Shown one piece after another: positions 14,928 to 23,092 of a stretch of DNA of 64,000 nt. Location: NCBI GenBank assembly GCA_964484065.1, contig CAZAEW010000001.1, positions 1 to 64,000 of the forward strand. Direction: 5' to 3'. A program made the translations under genes and the position numbers. The notes beneath the pieces were generated by a model. It was not told where the DNA came from and did no database searches. It saw only the letters and a program-made list of their open reading frames with translations. Every line of letters starts with the position of its first letter. Positions within the stretch are counted from its first letter, which is position 1. The DNA is from JAEVLT01 sp964484065. GTDB taxonomy: Bacteria; Bacillota; Bacilli; Bacillales; Cytobacillaceae.

Positions 14928-15000
14928 GTAATTTTCCTCCTTCATTATATAAAAAACACACGTTTATTGATACAAACTATCAAATTTAAAACCTATCTAT

Positions 15001-15029
15001 AATATAACTGCTTTCCTCCCTTTTGTCGA
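15001..15029 (-). promoter_or_regulatory. Sigma-A promoter of recA
   Basis: TCGACA (15024-15029), a 17-nt spacer and TATATT (15001-15006) on the minus strand each match the consensus at five of six positions. The leader is about 65 nt. Confidence 0.8.
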
Positions 15030-15038
15030 GAAAAAAAT

Positions 15039-15052
15039 CGAACATCTATTCG
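15039..15052 (-). promoter_or_regulatory. LexA (SOS) box of recA
   Basis: CGAATAGATGTTCG on the minus strand matches the Bacillus consensus CGAACRNRYGTTCG at 13 of 14 positions. It ends 9 nt upstream of the -35 hexamer, where LexA would hinder polymerase binding. Confidence 0.75.
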
Positions 15053-15213
15053 CTCATTTTCGAACCTATTTTTAGTGAAAAAACGTATTATCACTAAGGA
15101 ATTCGACCGTTTTCTCAGCACAATTTCCAGCAATTAATGTAATTACGTTATTATCTGACTATTTACTTGAAAAATGACCATTGCAAGCTGGTTTTCACCT
15201 ATTATCTTTTCAA

Positions 15214-15254
15214 AAACAAAGGAATGCACACTTTCCGTGGGCATTCCTTTGTTT
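15214..15254 (-). terminator. cinA terminator
   Basis: Fourteen-bp perfect arms (15214-15227 and 15241-15254, AAACAAAGGAATGC and its complement) enclose a 13-nt loop. Confidence 0.85.
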
Positions 15255-15270
15255 CTATTAATAGGTTATC

Positions 15271-16524
15271 TTAGGACTCATTTTGTGAATCTTGTAATTT
15301 TTTCAAAAGGAAATAGCATCCGGATTTTACGGTGCGGACGCGAATCGCATTTCGTGTACCGCTTAAATTCAGTCTCACTGCGGTCACCGGCTTCCCTTTT
15401 ATGAAAATTCCGATAAACACGGTTCCAACTGGTTTCCCTTCCGACTCATCCGGTCCGGCAACTCCGGTAAAGCTGATGCCGATATCCGCATTAGTGAGCT
15501 TGGCAACATTTTCAGCCAGTTCTTTTGCGCATTGCTCACTCACTACGCCGTGCGTATCAATTGTTTCCTGTTCAACCTTCAAAACATTGTGTTTTACTTC
15601 ATTTGTATAACAAACAATTCCTCCTTTTAAAATCGCACTTGTTCCGGGAATCGCCGTTATCTCCTGCTGAAACATACCGCCAGTTAAACTTTCAGCTGCT
15701 GCAATTGTTAACTTCTTTTCCTTTAAAGCCTTGACCAATTCTTCCGCAAGCGAAGTATGATCATAGCCATACAAAAATTCTCCAACCCGCGCCCTGATGG
15801 ATTTTTCAATTTGATCCAGCATCGAAACAGCCGCAGTCTCATCGCTATGTTTTGCCGTGAGCCGCAAAGTGACCTCTCCATCTGCGGCAAGCGGCGCAAT
15901 TGTCGGGTTGCTCTGCGAATCAATTAAATCCTCTATCTCTGTTTCCAATTGTGCTTCTCCTATTCCAAAGAAACGAAGCACACGGGAAACAATTTTGTCG
16001 GACGTTTTTATTTGCGCAGCAATGGCTGCACGGCCGTACATTAAAAACATCGGTTCCATTTCTTTTGGAGGCCCGGGAAGAAGCATATATGTATGACTGT
16101 TAGCGGCAAGCACCATTCCTGGTGCCATACCATGATCATTTGCAAGAACATGAGAACCTTCGAAAACGAGCGCTTGCTTCCGATTATTTTCGGTCATCGT
16201 CCGCTTTGTTTTACTAAAGTACATTTCGATTGAAGTTAATGCCTCTTGGTCAAGAACAAGACTGCAGCCGAGATGTGTAGCGATTGTCTCTTTTGTTAAA
16301 TCATCCTTCGTAGGGCCGAGTCCTCCAGTGAAAATAAGCAGATCAGATCGTTTTTCAGCAATTTCAATTGCTGATTTCAGACGGTCAGGATTGTCCCCGA
16401 CAACCGTATGAAAATAAACATTAATCCCTAATTCCGCTAAATGCGAGGACAAAAAGCGGGCATTAGTATTGACAATTTGACCGAGAAGCAATTCCGAACC
16501 AACTGCAATAATTTCAGCGTTCAT
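15271..16524 (-). CDS. cinA: CinA, competence-induced nicotinamide-nucleotide amidase family protein
   Basis: The 417-aa protein has an N-terminal molybdopterin-binding-like domain (about 1-170, GSELLLGQIVNTN, FTGGLGPTKDD) and a C-terminal CinA/PncC domain (about 260-410) with the AAESLTGGM motif that carries the amidase nucleophile. CinA proteins salvage pyridine nucleotides by deamidating NMN; in several bacteria the gene is co-induced with recA in competence. The start at 16524 has AGGTG at 8 nt; two closer upstream starts overlap that site. It lies just before recA, as in B. subtilis. Confidence 0.93.
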   Translation of the reverse strand: MNAEIIAVGSELLLGQIVNTNARFLSSHLAELGINVYFHTVVGDNPDRLKSAIEIAEKRSDLLIFTGGLGPTKDDLTKETIATHLGCSLVLDQEALTSIEMYFSKTKRTMTENNRKQALVFEGSHVLANDHGMAPGMVLAANSHTYMLLPGPPKEMEPMFLMYGRAAIAAQIKTSDKIVSRVLRFFGIGEAQLETEIEDLIDSQSNPTIAPLAADGEVTLRLTAKHSDETAAVSMLDQIEKSIRARVGEFLYGYDHTSLAEELVKALKEKKLTIAAAESLTGGMFQQEITAIPGTSAILKGGIVCYTNEVKHNVLKVEQETIDTHGVVSEQCAKELAENVAKLTNADIGISFTGVAGPDESEGKPVGTVFIGIFIKGKPVTAVRLNLSGTRNAIRVRTVKSGCYFLLKKLQDSQNES

Positions 16525-16562
16525 GCCCATCACACCTTGTAAGTTTTTCTTTTAATAAGGAT

Positions 16563-17141
16563 TTACTTTGAATTTTTAAAAACATGCATGTTTTTCGAAA
16601 AATAATCCCATCCTGACCAAATGGTAAAGAACATGGATACCCATAATGCCAGCTGATCAAACCTAAATGGGATGGCTTCAAAGATGATGTTATGCAGCAG
16701 CAATGATGAAATGGCAATAATTTGCGTCCATGTTTTAATTTTGCCGAGCATATTTGCAGCGACAACCTCACCCTCACCGGCAAGAAGCAGACGCAGTCCC
16801 GTCACTGCAAACTCGCGGCTGATAATCACAATGACAATCCATGATGAAGCAAAGTGCATTTCGACTAAAACGATAAAGGCTGCCGAGACAAGGAGTTTAT
16901 CAGCAAGCGGATCAAGAAATTTCCCCATATTGGTTACTAAATTATATTTTCGAGCCAGATGGCCGTCGATCCAATCAGTTGTTGAGGCAATAATAAAGAC
17001 GAGCGCCCCAATAAGATGTGTGACAGGAAGGCTTGTTCCAAGAAGCTGAATATAGCCCCATTCAAAGGGAATCAGCATCACAATCATAAATAGCGGGATT
17101 AAGAGGATCCTCGATATAGTTATTTTATTAGGTAAATTCAT
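16563..17141 (-). CDS. pgsA: Phosphatidylglycerophosphate synthase
   Basis: PgsA transfers glycerol-3-phosphate onto CDP-diacylglycerol, the committed step to phosphatidylglycerol. The 192-aa membrane protein carries the complete CDP-alcohol phosphotransferase motif: D..DG..AR........G...D...D, seen as DWIDGHLAR then GKFLDPLAD. Four or more hydrophobic segments follow. The start at 17141 follows GGAGGA; the upstream ATG adds six charged residues that overlap the binding site. An essential gene in B. subtilis. Confidence 0.95.
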   Translation of the reverse strand: MNLPNKITISRILLIPLFMIVMLIPFEWGYIQLLGTSLPVTHLIGALVFIIASTTDWIDGHLARKYNLVTNMGKFLDPLADKLLVSAAFIVLVEMHFASSWIVIVIISREFAVTGLRLLLAGEGEVVAANMLGKIKTWTQIIAISSLLLHNIIFEAIPFRFDQLALWVSMFFTIWSGWDYFSKNMHVFKNSK

Positions 17142-17179
17142 TTTACGTTCTTCCTCCAAAAATTAATAAATAAAGAGAA

Positions 17180-17195
17180 CTCGCCGATTGGCGAG
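17180..17195 (-). terminator. Hairpin before pgsA
   Basis: CTCGCC and GGCGAG form a 6-bp GC-rich stem with a 4-nt loop, followed on the minus strand by TTCTCTTTATTTATT. It lies 40 nt upstream of pgsA and may weaken transcription from rodZ into pgsA. Confidence 0.45.
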
Positions 17196-17226
17196 CCCCA
17201 TGGGCGAAAACAGACGTGACTATTTG

Positions 17227-17273
17227 TAATAGAAAAGAATAAATTCCCGTAAAAAATTGATTCTTTTCTATTA
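17227..17273. repeat. 14-bp perfect inverted repeat between rodZ and pgsA
   Basis: TAATAGAAAAGAAT (17227-17240) pairs with ATTCTTTTCTATTA (17260-17273) across 19 nt. It is the middle of three stacked hairpins in this 160-nt gap. Confidence 0.75.
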
Positions 17274-17282
17274 GCCGAGAAA

Positions 17283-17306
17283 AATAGTCATCTTTAGATG
17301 ACTATT
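17283..17306 (-). terminator. rodZ terminator overlapping its stop
   Basis: AATAGTCATC and GATGACTATT form a 10-bp perfect stem with a 4-nt loop, followed on the minus strand by TTT. The rodZ stop codon is inside the stem. Confidence 0.7.
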
Positions 17307-18207
17307 GGGTCTTCGGAACATATTGAATCGTAATGTTCTGGACAATTCCTTTGCTCGGCGGTATCGCATAGTCAATTTTTTTATCATTAACATAGATATC
17401 CGTAACATTTGCATTGCCAACCCTGATGACTGCCGCCGTATCACTTGATAAATCGACTGTTTGATTATCGGTTCCGCCAGCTTGAAGCACTCCTTGGAAT
17501 TGTAATGCTCCTTTACTATTTTTAATACTTACCCATGTATTTCCTCTTGAGACTAGTTTGACAACAAATTTATCTGCATTGGTTACTTGGTAAGTAGTAC
17601 TATTCCCGCTGACTTGGCCAGGGGTGATCGTTTGCGCAGTCGGTTCCGCTTTGGCTGTATCTTGAGGATTATCTTTGTTTTCAGCCTTTTTCGTGCTTTC
17701 TTTTTTCTTTTTCTCATCTCCTGAGCTTGCTTTAACTTTTTCAAGATTTTTTGATTTTTCAAACTTGACAGATTCATTTTGCTTTGGAGCAGCTTCGTTT
17801 GCACTTGAGCCGGCATGCTGCTGTAAAAAATAATAAACTAATGCCGCAGCACCAATCACAAATGCCGTAATTAAAAGCTTAGGAAGAAGATCAAATATTT
17901 TTGAGCTTCGTTCTGATATTGGTTTCCTTGTTTTTACCCTTGATAGCTGCTCAGGTAAATCTTCATTATGGGTAGAAGGTATTTCACTTTTATAAGTTTC
18001 AAAAATCTCTTCGGGATTAAGCTGTACAGCTTCTGCATATTGCTTGACAAAGGCCCGTACATAAAAATTCCCGGGCATAGACGAATAGTTCCCTTCTTCA
18101 ATACCCACTAAATAACGTTTTTGAATTTTTGTGATTGTTTGTAAATCATCTAAACTTAAACCTTTGGCTAATCGGGCTTCTTTTAGTCGATTACCTAATT
18201 CTGTCAA
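17302..18207 (-). CDS. rodZ: RodZ cell-shape protein (YmfM)
   Basis: RodZ links MreB filaments to the elongation machinery. The 301-aa protein has a Cro/CI-type helix-turn-helix (about 5-70) that binds MreB, one membrane segment (about 108-127), a Lys/Glu-rich linker (about 145-190) and an extracellular beta domain (DUF4115, about 210-295). It begins with TTG at 18207, 7 nt after GGAAGGTG; there is no ATG alternative nearby. It follows ymfK by 23 nt and precedes pgsA. Confidence 0.93.
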   Translation of the reverse strand: MTELGNRLKEARLAKGLSLDDLQTITKIQKRYLVGIEEGNYSSMPGNFYVRAFVKQYAEAVQLNPEEIFETYKSEIPSTHNEDLPEQLSRVKTRKPISERSSKIFDLLPKLLITAFVIGAAALVYYFLQQHAGSSANEAAPKQNESVKFEKSKNLEKVKASSGDEKKKKESTKKAENKDNPQDTAKAEPTAQTITPGQVSGNSTTYQVTNADKFVVKLVSRGNTWVSIKNSKGALQFQGVLQAGGTDNQTVDLSSDTAAVIRVGNANVTDIYVNDKKIDYAIPPSKGIVQNITIQYVPKTQ

Positions 18208-18230
18208 CGTCTAACACCTTCCAACATTTA

Positions 18231-19022
18231 TCAAAAGTCAAAATCTCCAAAATCAGAACCGGAAAACAAATGGTTATTATTAACCAAATCATAGGTAATT
18301 TCTTCATCCGCATCATTACGCAACTCAATAATATAGTCGAAATCATCAAAAGTATATTCTGTATTATGGACGAATACGTCAGGATGTTCAATCACCTTTG
18401 TTGCCGGCAAACACATTATTTCCCTGACAAGCTGTGAATGGCGCTCGTTTGCTCTTCTCGTCGAAACAATACCGTCAATTATAAATAAATTATTAGGACT
18501 GTATTCATCTGCAATCAGCTGGTTTCGAATCGTCTGTTTTAAGAGGGTGGAAGATACAAACAGCCATCTTTTGCTGGCACATACACTTGCGGCAACAATC
18601 GATTCCGTTTTTCCTACCCGCGGCATTCCGCGAATGCCAATCAGCTTATGGCCATCTTGTTTGAACAATTCTGCCATAAAATCTACGAGCACCCCAAGCT
18701 CATTTCGAACAAAACGAAACGTCTTTTTATCGTCAGCATCCCTCTGAATATATCTGCCATGCCTAACAGCAAGACGGTCTCTAAGTTTAGGTTCACGAAG
18801 TTTAATTACTTTTATTGTGTCCATGGTGTGTAAAATTGACTCAAGTCTTTTTATTTGGTCGTCATCTTTTGCCAAGATTAAAAGGCCTCGTCTTCCTGCG
18901 TCCACTCCGTTAATCGTTACAATATTAATAGACAGCATCCCTAAAAGAGAAGAAATGTCTCCTAATAACCCAGGACGGTTTTTTTGAATTTCGTATTCTA
19001 AGTACCATTCCTTTTTTAACAT
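18231..19022 (-). CDS. ymfK: YmfK-like protein (DUF3388) with ACT-like and P-loop domains
   Basis: This 263-aa protein resembles B. subtilis YmfK, whose function is unknown. Residues 4-75 look like an ACT ligand-binding domain (NRPGLLGDISSLLGMLSINI). Residues 125-260 look like a P-loop NTPase: Walker A GMPRVGKTE at 132-140 and a hydrophobic strand ending in Asp (LFIIDGIVS) near 178. The C-terminus is very acidic. The start at 19022 follows CGGAGG; longer starts lack a binding site. An amino-acid-sensing ATPase is a reasonable inference. Confidence 0.8.
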   Translation of the reverse strand: MLKKEWYLEYEIQKNRPGLLGDISSLLGMLSINIVTINGVDAGRRGLLILAKDDDQIKRLESILHTMDTIKVIKLREPKLRDRLAVRHGRYIQRDADDKKTFRFVRNELGVLVDFMAELFKQDGHKLIGIRGMPRVGKTESIVAASVCASKRWLFVSSTLLKQTIRNQLIADEYSPNNLFIIDGIVSTRRANERHSQLVREIMCLPATKVIEHPDVFVHNTEYTFDDFDYIIELRNDADEEITYDLVNNNHLFSGSDFGDFDF

Positions 19023-19353
19023 AAAAAGCCTCCGATTTAGAAAAGCCATTGCCCCCTTGAAACAAGTAAAATTGGTTTCCGCAATGCTGTTTCTCAAGTA
19101 TCATTCTTCGTATGAGTACCAATCTTGAAAATTGACACAGATCAGCAAACACTAAGGTGCCTGCTGCTTAACGAAAAAACGACAAATTTCTTGTTTGTTT
19201 ATTCTATCCACTATAATAAATGATTTTGCAGGAAGATGAAAGGAAAAACAAGCATAAGGATGAGATATCAAAAATAATATGAAATGAGTGAGGATATAGA
19301 ATTAGAATAATGGCGGTTCCCATGAAAGAAGGACCGCCATATATCAGTTGCAG
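19023..19353. other. Upstream region of ymfK
   Basis: The 331-nt gap holds the weak terminator of the Lon-like gene (19310-19340) and AT-rich DNA with a TATTAT/TATAGT -10-like element on the minus strand near 19215, but no good -35. No gene was seen. Confidence 0.5.
19310..19340 (-). terminator. Probable terminator of the Lon-like gene
   Basis: ATGGCGGT and ACCGCCAT pair with a small bulge around a 10-nt loop. The minus-strand tail ATTATTCTAATTC is only moderately T-rich. Confidence 0.55.
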
Positions 19354-21774
19354 TTAATTTTTTTGTGATTGCTTTAGATTTTCGTACATTTGGTTAAATC
19401 GTGCTTCAACTTTTGCAAAAATAGAGTCCTCAGGAAATTTCCCGTTTTGATCACGGATATTCCCGGCGTTAATACCCGTTAGAATTTCGATTCCCTCTGA
19501 AATATGACTAATCTCCCAAATATGGAATCTGCCCTCTTTCACAGCATTGACTACTTCCTCTTCAAGCATTAAGTTACTGGTATTTTGCTTTGGAATAATA
19601 ACTCCTTGTTTTCCGGTCAGTCCTTTTTCCTTACAGGTTTGGTAGAATCCTTCTATTTTTTCATTGACCCCGCCGATCGGCTGTATTTCTCCCCATTGAT
19701 TGACAGACCCTGTTACAGCAATTCCTTGATTAATGGGAACATCTGCAAGGGAAGATAACAATACATATAATTCCGTACTTGAAGCGCTGTCGCCGTCAAT
19801 TTGCGTATAGGTCTGCTCAAATGTGATGCTGGCTGACAAAGGAATTGGACGGTTTTTCGCAAATTCACCGGAAAGAAATCCGGTTAGTATCAGCATTCCT
19901 TTGTTATGAATTTGACCGCTCAAGCTGGTTTCTCTTTCAATATTCATAATACCGCTTTTTCCTACAAAAGTTTGAGCTGTAATTTTTGTCGGAACACCAA
20001 AACTGGATTCACGTGTTCCCATCACTGCCAGACCATTGATTTGACCAACCCGGAACCCCTCCGTTTCGACCATGATCTTATCCTTGCTTATCATCTCCCG
20101 ATATTGCTCGGAAATGTGATTGGACCGATGGATTTGCTCAGAGAGGGCTTGTTTGATATGCTGTTCATCAACGAAATCAGCATTGGCATTTTTGGCCCAG
20201 TAACTGGATTCCACAAGTATTTTGGTGATTTCCTGGAATCGGGTGGATAGTTTGTGCTGTTCCTCGACAAGGCGGGAGCTATAGTCAATTACTTTCGCAA
20301 CTGCGCGTCGATGAAACGGCAATAATCCCTCCTGCTCAGAATAATTTTTAACGAAATGGGCCATTTTCAAGCTGTTTGCTTCATCTTTTTTCATTACAGT
20401 ATCAAATTCAACTTTTACTTTAAAAAGTTTATGGAAGTCTTCATCGGCACTTGATAACAGCTCGTATAAATAATAGGAACCAATAATAATTACTTTGATG
20501 TTTAAAGAAATCGGTTCCGGCTTTAGACCGCTGGTTGGGAAAAGGCTCCTTTCTTCATAAGGATTTTCAATTTGGACATTTCCATTTTGTAAGGCTCCTT
20601 TTAACAACGCCCAAGCAAAAGGCTGCTGCAGCAGTTCAACTGCCTGAAGGATTAAATAGCCCCCGTTTGCTAAATGCAAAGCACCTGGTTTAATAAAGGT
20701 GAAATCGGTAAACCAGCTTCCTAGCGCTCCTTTATACTCTACTTTTCCAAATAAATTTTGAGGAGTAGGGTTCGTTTCATAGATAACCGGGGCCCCCTTC
20801 AAGTTTCTGTGATTAACAAATAAATTAACGGTATATCGATGAAGCTGCTGTTCTTTGGAACCTGTCAGCTTGCTCATAATATTGGTCTGTTCCTCTTCGT
20901 CAATAAAAAAGCTGAAGTGTTCTACAACATCATGTAAATAAGCTTCCAGGTAAGAATTGACTTTCTCGTTATCCTTATATGCCTCTTGCAGGGGCTGAAA
21001 TAACCCTTCAATCGCCGCTGCCGCAGCACTTTTAGTAAACTGGTCAATGTTTTTTCGAAGCTGCCCATCAATTTTTCTAATTTGGTAAAGTGTTTCACGG
21101 ATTTTTTCATCGACTTGCTTTTCTTTTGTCTTTAACAGTTCTTTATTTCCATCCGGCAAATTTTCAAAAGTCTGCCGATCCATCGGTCTTCCAAACAACA
21201 ATGGAACGGTATTAATTCCAGTTGGAGTTCGTTCTATTTTAAAATTAAGCTCTAATGCGAACGCATCCGCATTATCCCAGAGCTCCTCCACTTTCGCCCG
21301 AAATTCTTCAATAATCATGCTTTTTCTTTTTTCGAAATCTTCACCGGTAAAGACTGAGCGGATTTCGCGTTCAATATCAATTAATAAAATTTCCATTCTA
21401 CGCTGAAATTCCAAACCCTGTCCAGGCGGTAAAGTAATCACGAGCGGCCGGTCGGGATCTTCAAAATTATAGACATAGCAACAGTCCTTTGGAACAGAAC
21501 GACATTTTGCCATCTTTTCAACACTGTCAAGTGTGTAAGTCATCCGTCCCGTCCCTGAGGGACCAACAACAAACAAATTGTAGCCTGTTTGTTCCACAGA
21601 CAACCCAAATTTCATGGCACGCTCTGCACGCTCTTGCCCAATCATTTCATTTGGCCTGCTATCAATATCCGCTGTTGTTTCAAAACTGAATTGGTCACCA
21701 TTGAACTCAGAGCGCAGCTTTGAGACAGGTACACGATGAATGGATAGAACATTTTCATATTCTTCGGAGTTCAT
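19354..21774 (-). CDS. Lon-like ATP-dependent protease (peptidase S16)
   Basis: The 806-aa protein belongs to the LonB/LonH-like branch with an AAA module fused to a Lon protease domain. The P-loop GPSGTGRMT (71-79) has Arg where Lys is usual. A long helical insertion covers about 130-320. The C-terminal protease domain has the catalytic dyad Ser663 (in DGDSASS) and Lys706 (in GGVNEKIEGF); their 43-residue spacing equals that of E. coli Lon. No membrane segment is seen, unlike archaeal LonB. The start at 21774 follows AGGTAGGG. This gene is not at this locus in B. subtilis as I know it. Substrates are unknown. Confidence 0.88.
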   Translation of the reverse strand: MNSEEYENVLSIHRVPVSKLRSEFNGDQFSFETTADIDSRPNEMIGQERAERAMKFGLSVEQTGYNLFVVGPSGTGRMTYTLDSVEKMAKCRSVPKDCCYVYNFEDPDRPLVITLPPGQGLEFQRRMEILLIDIEREIRSVFTGEDFEKRKSMIIEEFRAKVEELWDNADAFALELNFKIERTPTGINTVPLLFGRPMDRQTFENLPDGNKELLKTKEKQVDEKIRETLYQIRKIDGQLRKNIDQFTKSAAAAAIEGLFQPLQEAYKDNEKVNSYLEAYLHDVVEHFSFFIDEEEQTNIMSKLTGSKEQQLHRYTVNLFVNHRNLKGAPVIYETNPTPQNLFGKVEYKGALGSWFTDFTFIKPGALHLANGGYLILQAVELLQQPFAWALLKGALQNGNVQIENPYEERSLFPTSGLKPEPISLNIKVIIIGSYYLYELLSSADEDFHKLFKVKVEFDTVMKKDEANSLKMAHFVKNYSEQEGLLPFHRRAVAKVIDYSSRLVEEQHKLSTRFQEITKILVESSYWAKNANADFVDEQHIKQALSEQIHRSNHISEQYREMISKDKIMVETEGFRVGQINGLAVMGTRESSFGVPTKITAQTFVGKSGIMNIERETSLSGQIHNKGMLILTGFLSGEFAKNRPIPLSASITFEQTYTQIDGDSASSTELYVLLSSLADVPINQGIAVTGSVNQWGEIQPIGGVNEKIEGFYQTCKEKGLTGKQGVIIPKQNTSNLMLEEEVVNAVKEGRFHIWEISHISEGIEILTGINAGNIRDQNGKFPEDSIFAKVEARFNQMYENLKQSQKN

Positions 21775-21901
21775 ATTTATCCCTACCTTTTTATTCATTC
21801 TTTAAGGACATGACAAATCACTTCTATCCTACCTATATGTAATTTGACAAAATTCTTCATATCCCTACTTTATTTGCCGAAATGTTCAAAAAAGTTCATT
21901 T

Positions 21902-21936
21902 AAAAAAATCTCTCCACTGCTGTGAAGAGATTTTTG
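21902..21936 (-). terminator. ymfJ terminator
   Basis: AAATCTCT (21906-21913) and AGAGATTT (21926-21933) pair around a 12-nt loop that can fold further. The minus strand continues into a T run. Confidence 0.85.
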
Positions 21937-21971
21937 TTTATAAAGTATATCATTGTTTTGCGACATTCTTG

Positions 21972-22229
21972 TCAGTGAGAACCATTATTTTGGATTAGTT
22001 TTACCATCATATTTGCGATGGCACGCTGCTCATTATCATCGGCAACACTCCAAAGATCCGATAGAACCCGCTGCTGCTCATTTTTAGGATCAACATGGTC
22101 TTGCAAATATCCTCCTATTTGGTAGGCAAGATCGGTTATTGCTTGTTGATTCATCCCCGCTGTTTGAGCGTGATGAAGACGATCTGCAAGAAAGTCTTCC
22201 CACTGTTTCCAATTATCTAAAACAGACAT
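21972..22229 (-). CDS. ymfJ: YmfJ-like protein (DUF3243)
   Basis: This 85-aa helical protein matches the DUF3243 family, found next to ymfI in bacilli; its role is unknown. The start at 22229 (MSVLDNWKQWEDFL) follows GGGAGG. The protein is soluble, and the AIANMMVKLIQ helix near the end is typical. It has its own terminator. Confidence 0.85.
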   Translation of the reverse strand: MSVLDNWKQWEDFLADRLHHAQTAGMNQQAITDLAYQIGGYLQDHVDPKNEQQRVLSDLWSVADDNEQRAIANMMVKLIQNNGSH

Positions 22230-22304
22230 TTTTTTTCCTCCCTTTATAAAATGGTACAACGTTATTTTGTATCAAAGGGAAAAAAATATTCATTCAAATA
22301 AAAA

Positions 22305-23027
22305 TTACGTGTACCAGCCCCCATTTATGGAAAGTACTTGTCCAGTAATATAAGAGGCCTCATCTGAAAGTAAAAAGGATACCCCGGCTGCAATTTCCTC
22401 AGGGGACCCCATTCTTCCCATTGGGATTTCATTTTCCAGTTCCTCGATTTCCTCATGGCTAAAGCGGCTCATCATCCCCGTATTAACTGCTCCCGGAGCA
22501 ATCGCATTCACCCTTACTCCGCTAAGTGCTGTCTCTTTACTGAGAGCTTTTACGAAGGAAATCTGAGCTCCTTTTGCAGCAGAATAGGCAACCTCACACG
22601 ATGCCCCTGTCTGACCCCATATGGAGGTTATCACAATGATGGAGCCTGACCTCTGACGCAGTAATTTTGGCAGCAGCTCTTTCGTGAGCATAACTGGGTT
22701 AAGTACATGAACATGCATTAAACTTTCCAATTCTTCGAGTTTGAGATCATTGAACATTCCATAATGGCTGTTTCCGCTGCAATGAACAATCCCATCAAGT
22801 GCAAATATTTGTTCTGTAATTTTTTTATATCCCTCTGATTCTAATAAATCAGCTGAAATCGGAAAATATTCTCCATGATATGGTTTCAGCTTTTCAAGTA
22901 AGTTTTTGATTGATGCTGCATTTTTGTTATAGTGCAAATACAGGTTGTATCCTTGTTTTGCCAGTTTCAGCGCCACTGCTTGGCCAATTCCCCCGCTTGC
23001 CCCGGTTATCAGTACATACTTTCCCAT
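22305..23027 (-). CDS. ymfI: SDR-family oxidoreductase (YmfI, FabG-like)
   Basis: The 240-aa protein is a classical short-chain dehydrogenase: the cofactor loop TGASGGIG is at 8-15, the active Tyr148-x3-Lys152 in YSAAK, and Ser135 precedes them. It most resembles 3-oxoacyl-ACP reductases, but with fabG elsewhere on Bacillus chromosomes its true substrate is open. The start follows AGAGGAG. It sits between the ymfF-ymfH peptidase pair and ymfJ, the usual Bacillus order. Confidence 0.9.
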   Translation of the reverse strand: MGKYVLITGASGGIGQAVALKLAKQGYNLYLHYNKNAASIKNLLEKLKPYHGEYFPISADLLESEGYKKITEQIFALDGIVHCSGNSHYGMFNDLKLEELESLMHVHVLNPVMLTKELLPKLLRQRSGSIIVITSIWGQTGASCEVAYSAAKGAQISFVKALSKETALSGVRVNAIAPGAVNTGMMSRFSHEEIEELENEIPMGRMGSPEEIAAGVSFLLSDEASYITGQVLSINGGWYT

Positions 23028-23061
23028 ACTTCTCCTCTTTTCTATTTACTGCTTTCTAAAA

Positions 23062-23085
23062 GCTAAAAGCGCCGGCCGGCGCTTT
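23062..23085 (-). terminator. ymfH terminator (20-bp perfect palindrome)
   Basis: AAAGCGCCGG and CCGGCGCTTT meet at the centre of a 20-bp palindrome (23066-23085), with TTTTAGC following on the minus strand. It lies 8 nt after the ymfH stop codon. Confidence 0.8.
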
Positions 23086-23092
23086 GGAATGC

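Larger units (their letters stand above)
14928..15270. other. cinA-recA intergenic region
   Basis: This 343-nt gap holds the cinA terminator (15214-15254), the LexA-like site (15039-15052) and the recA promoter (15001-15029). A second half-site CGAAC begins at 15061. No gene was found. Confidence 0.7.
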
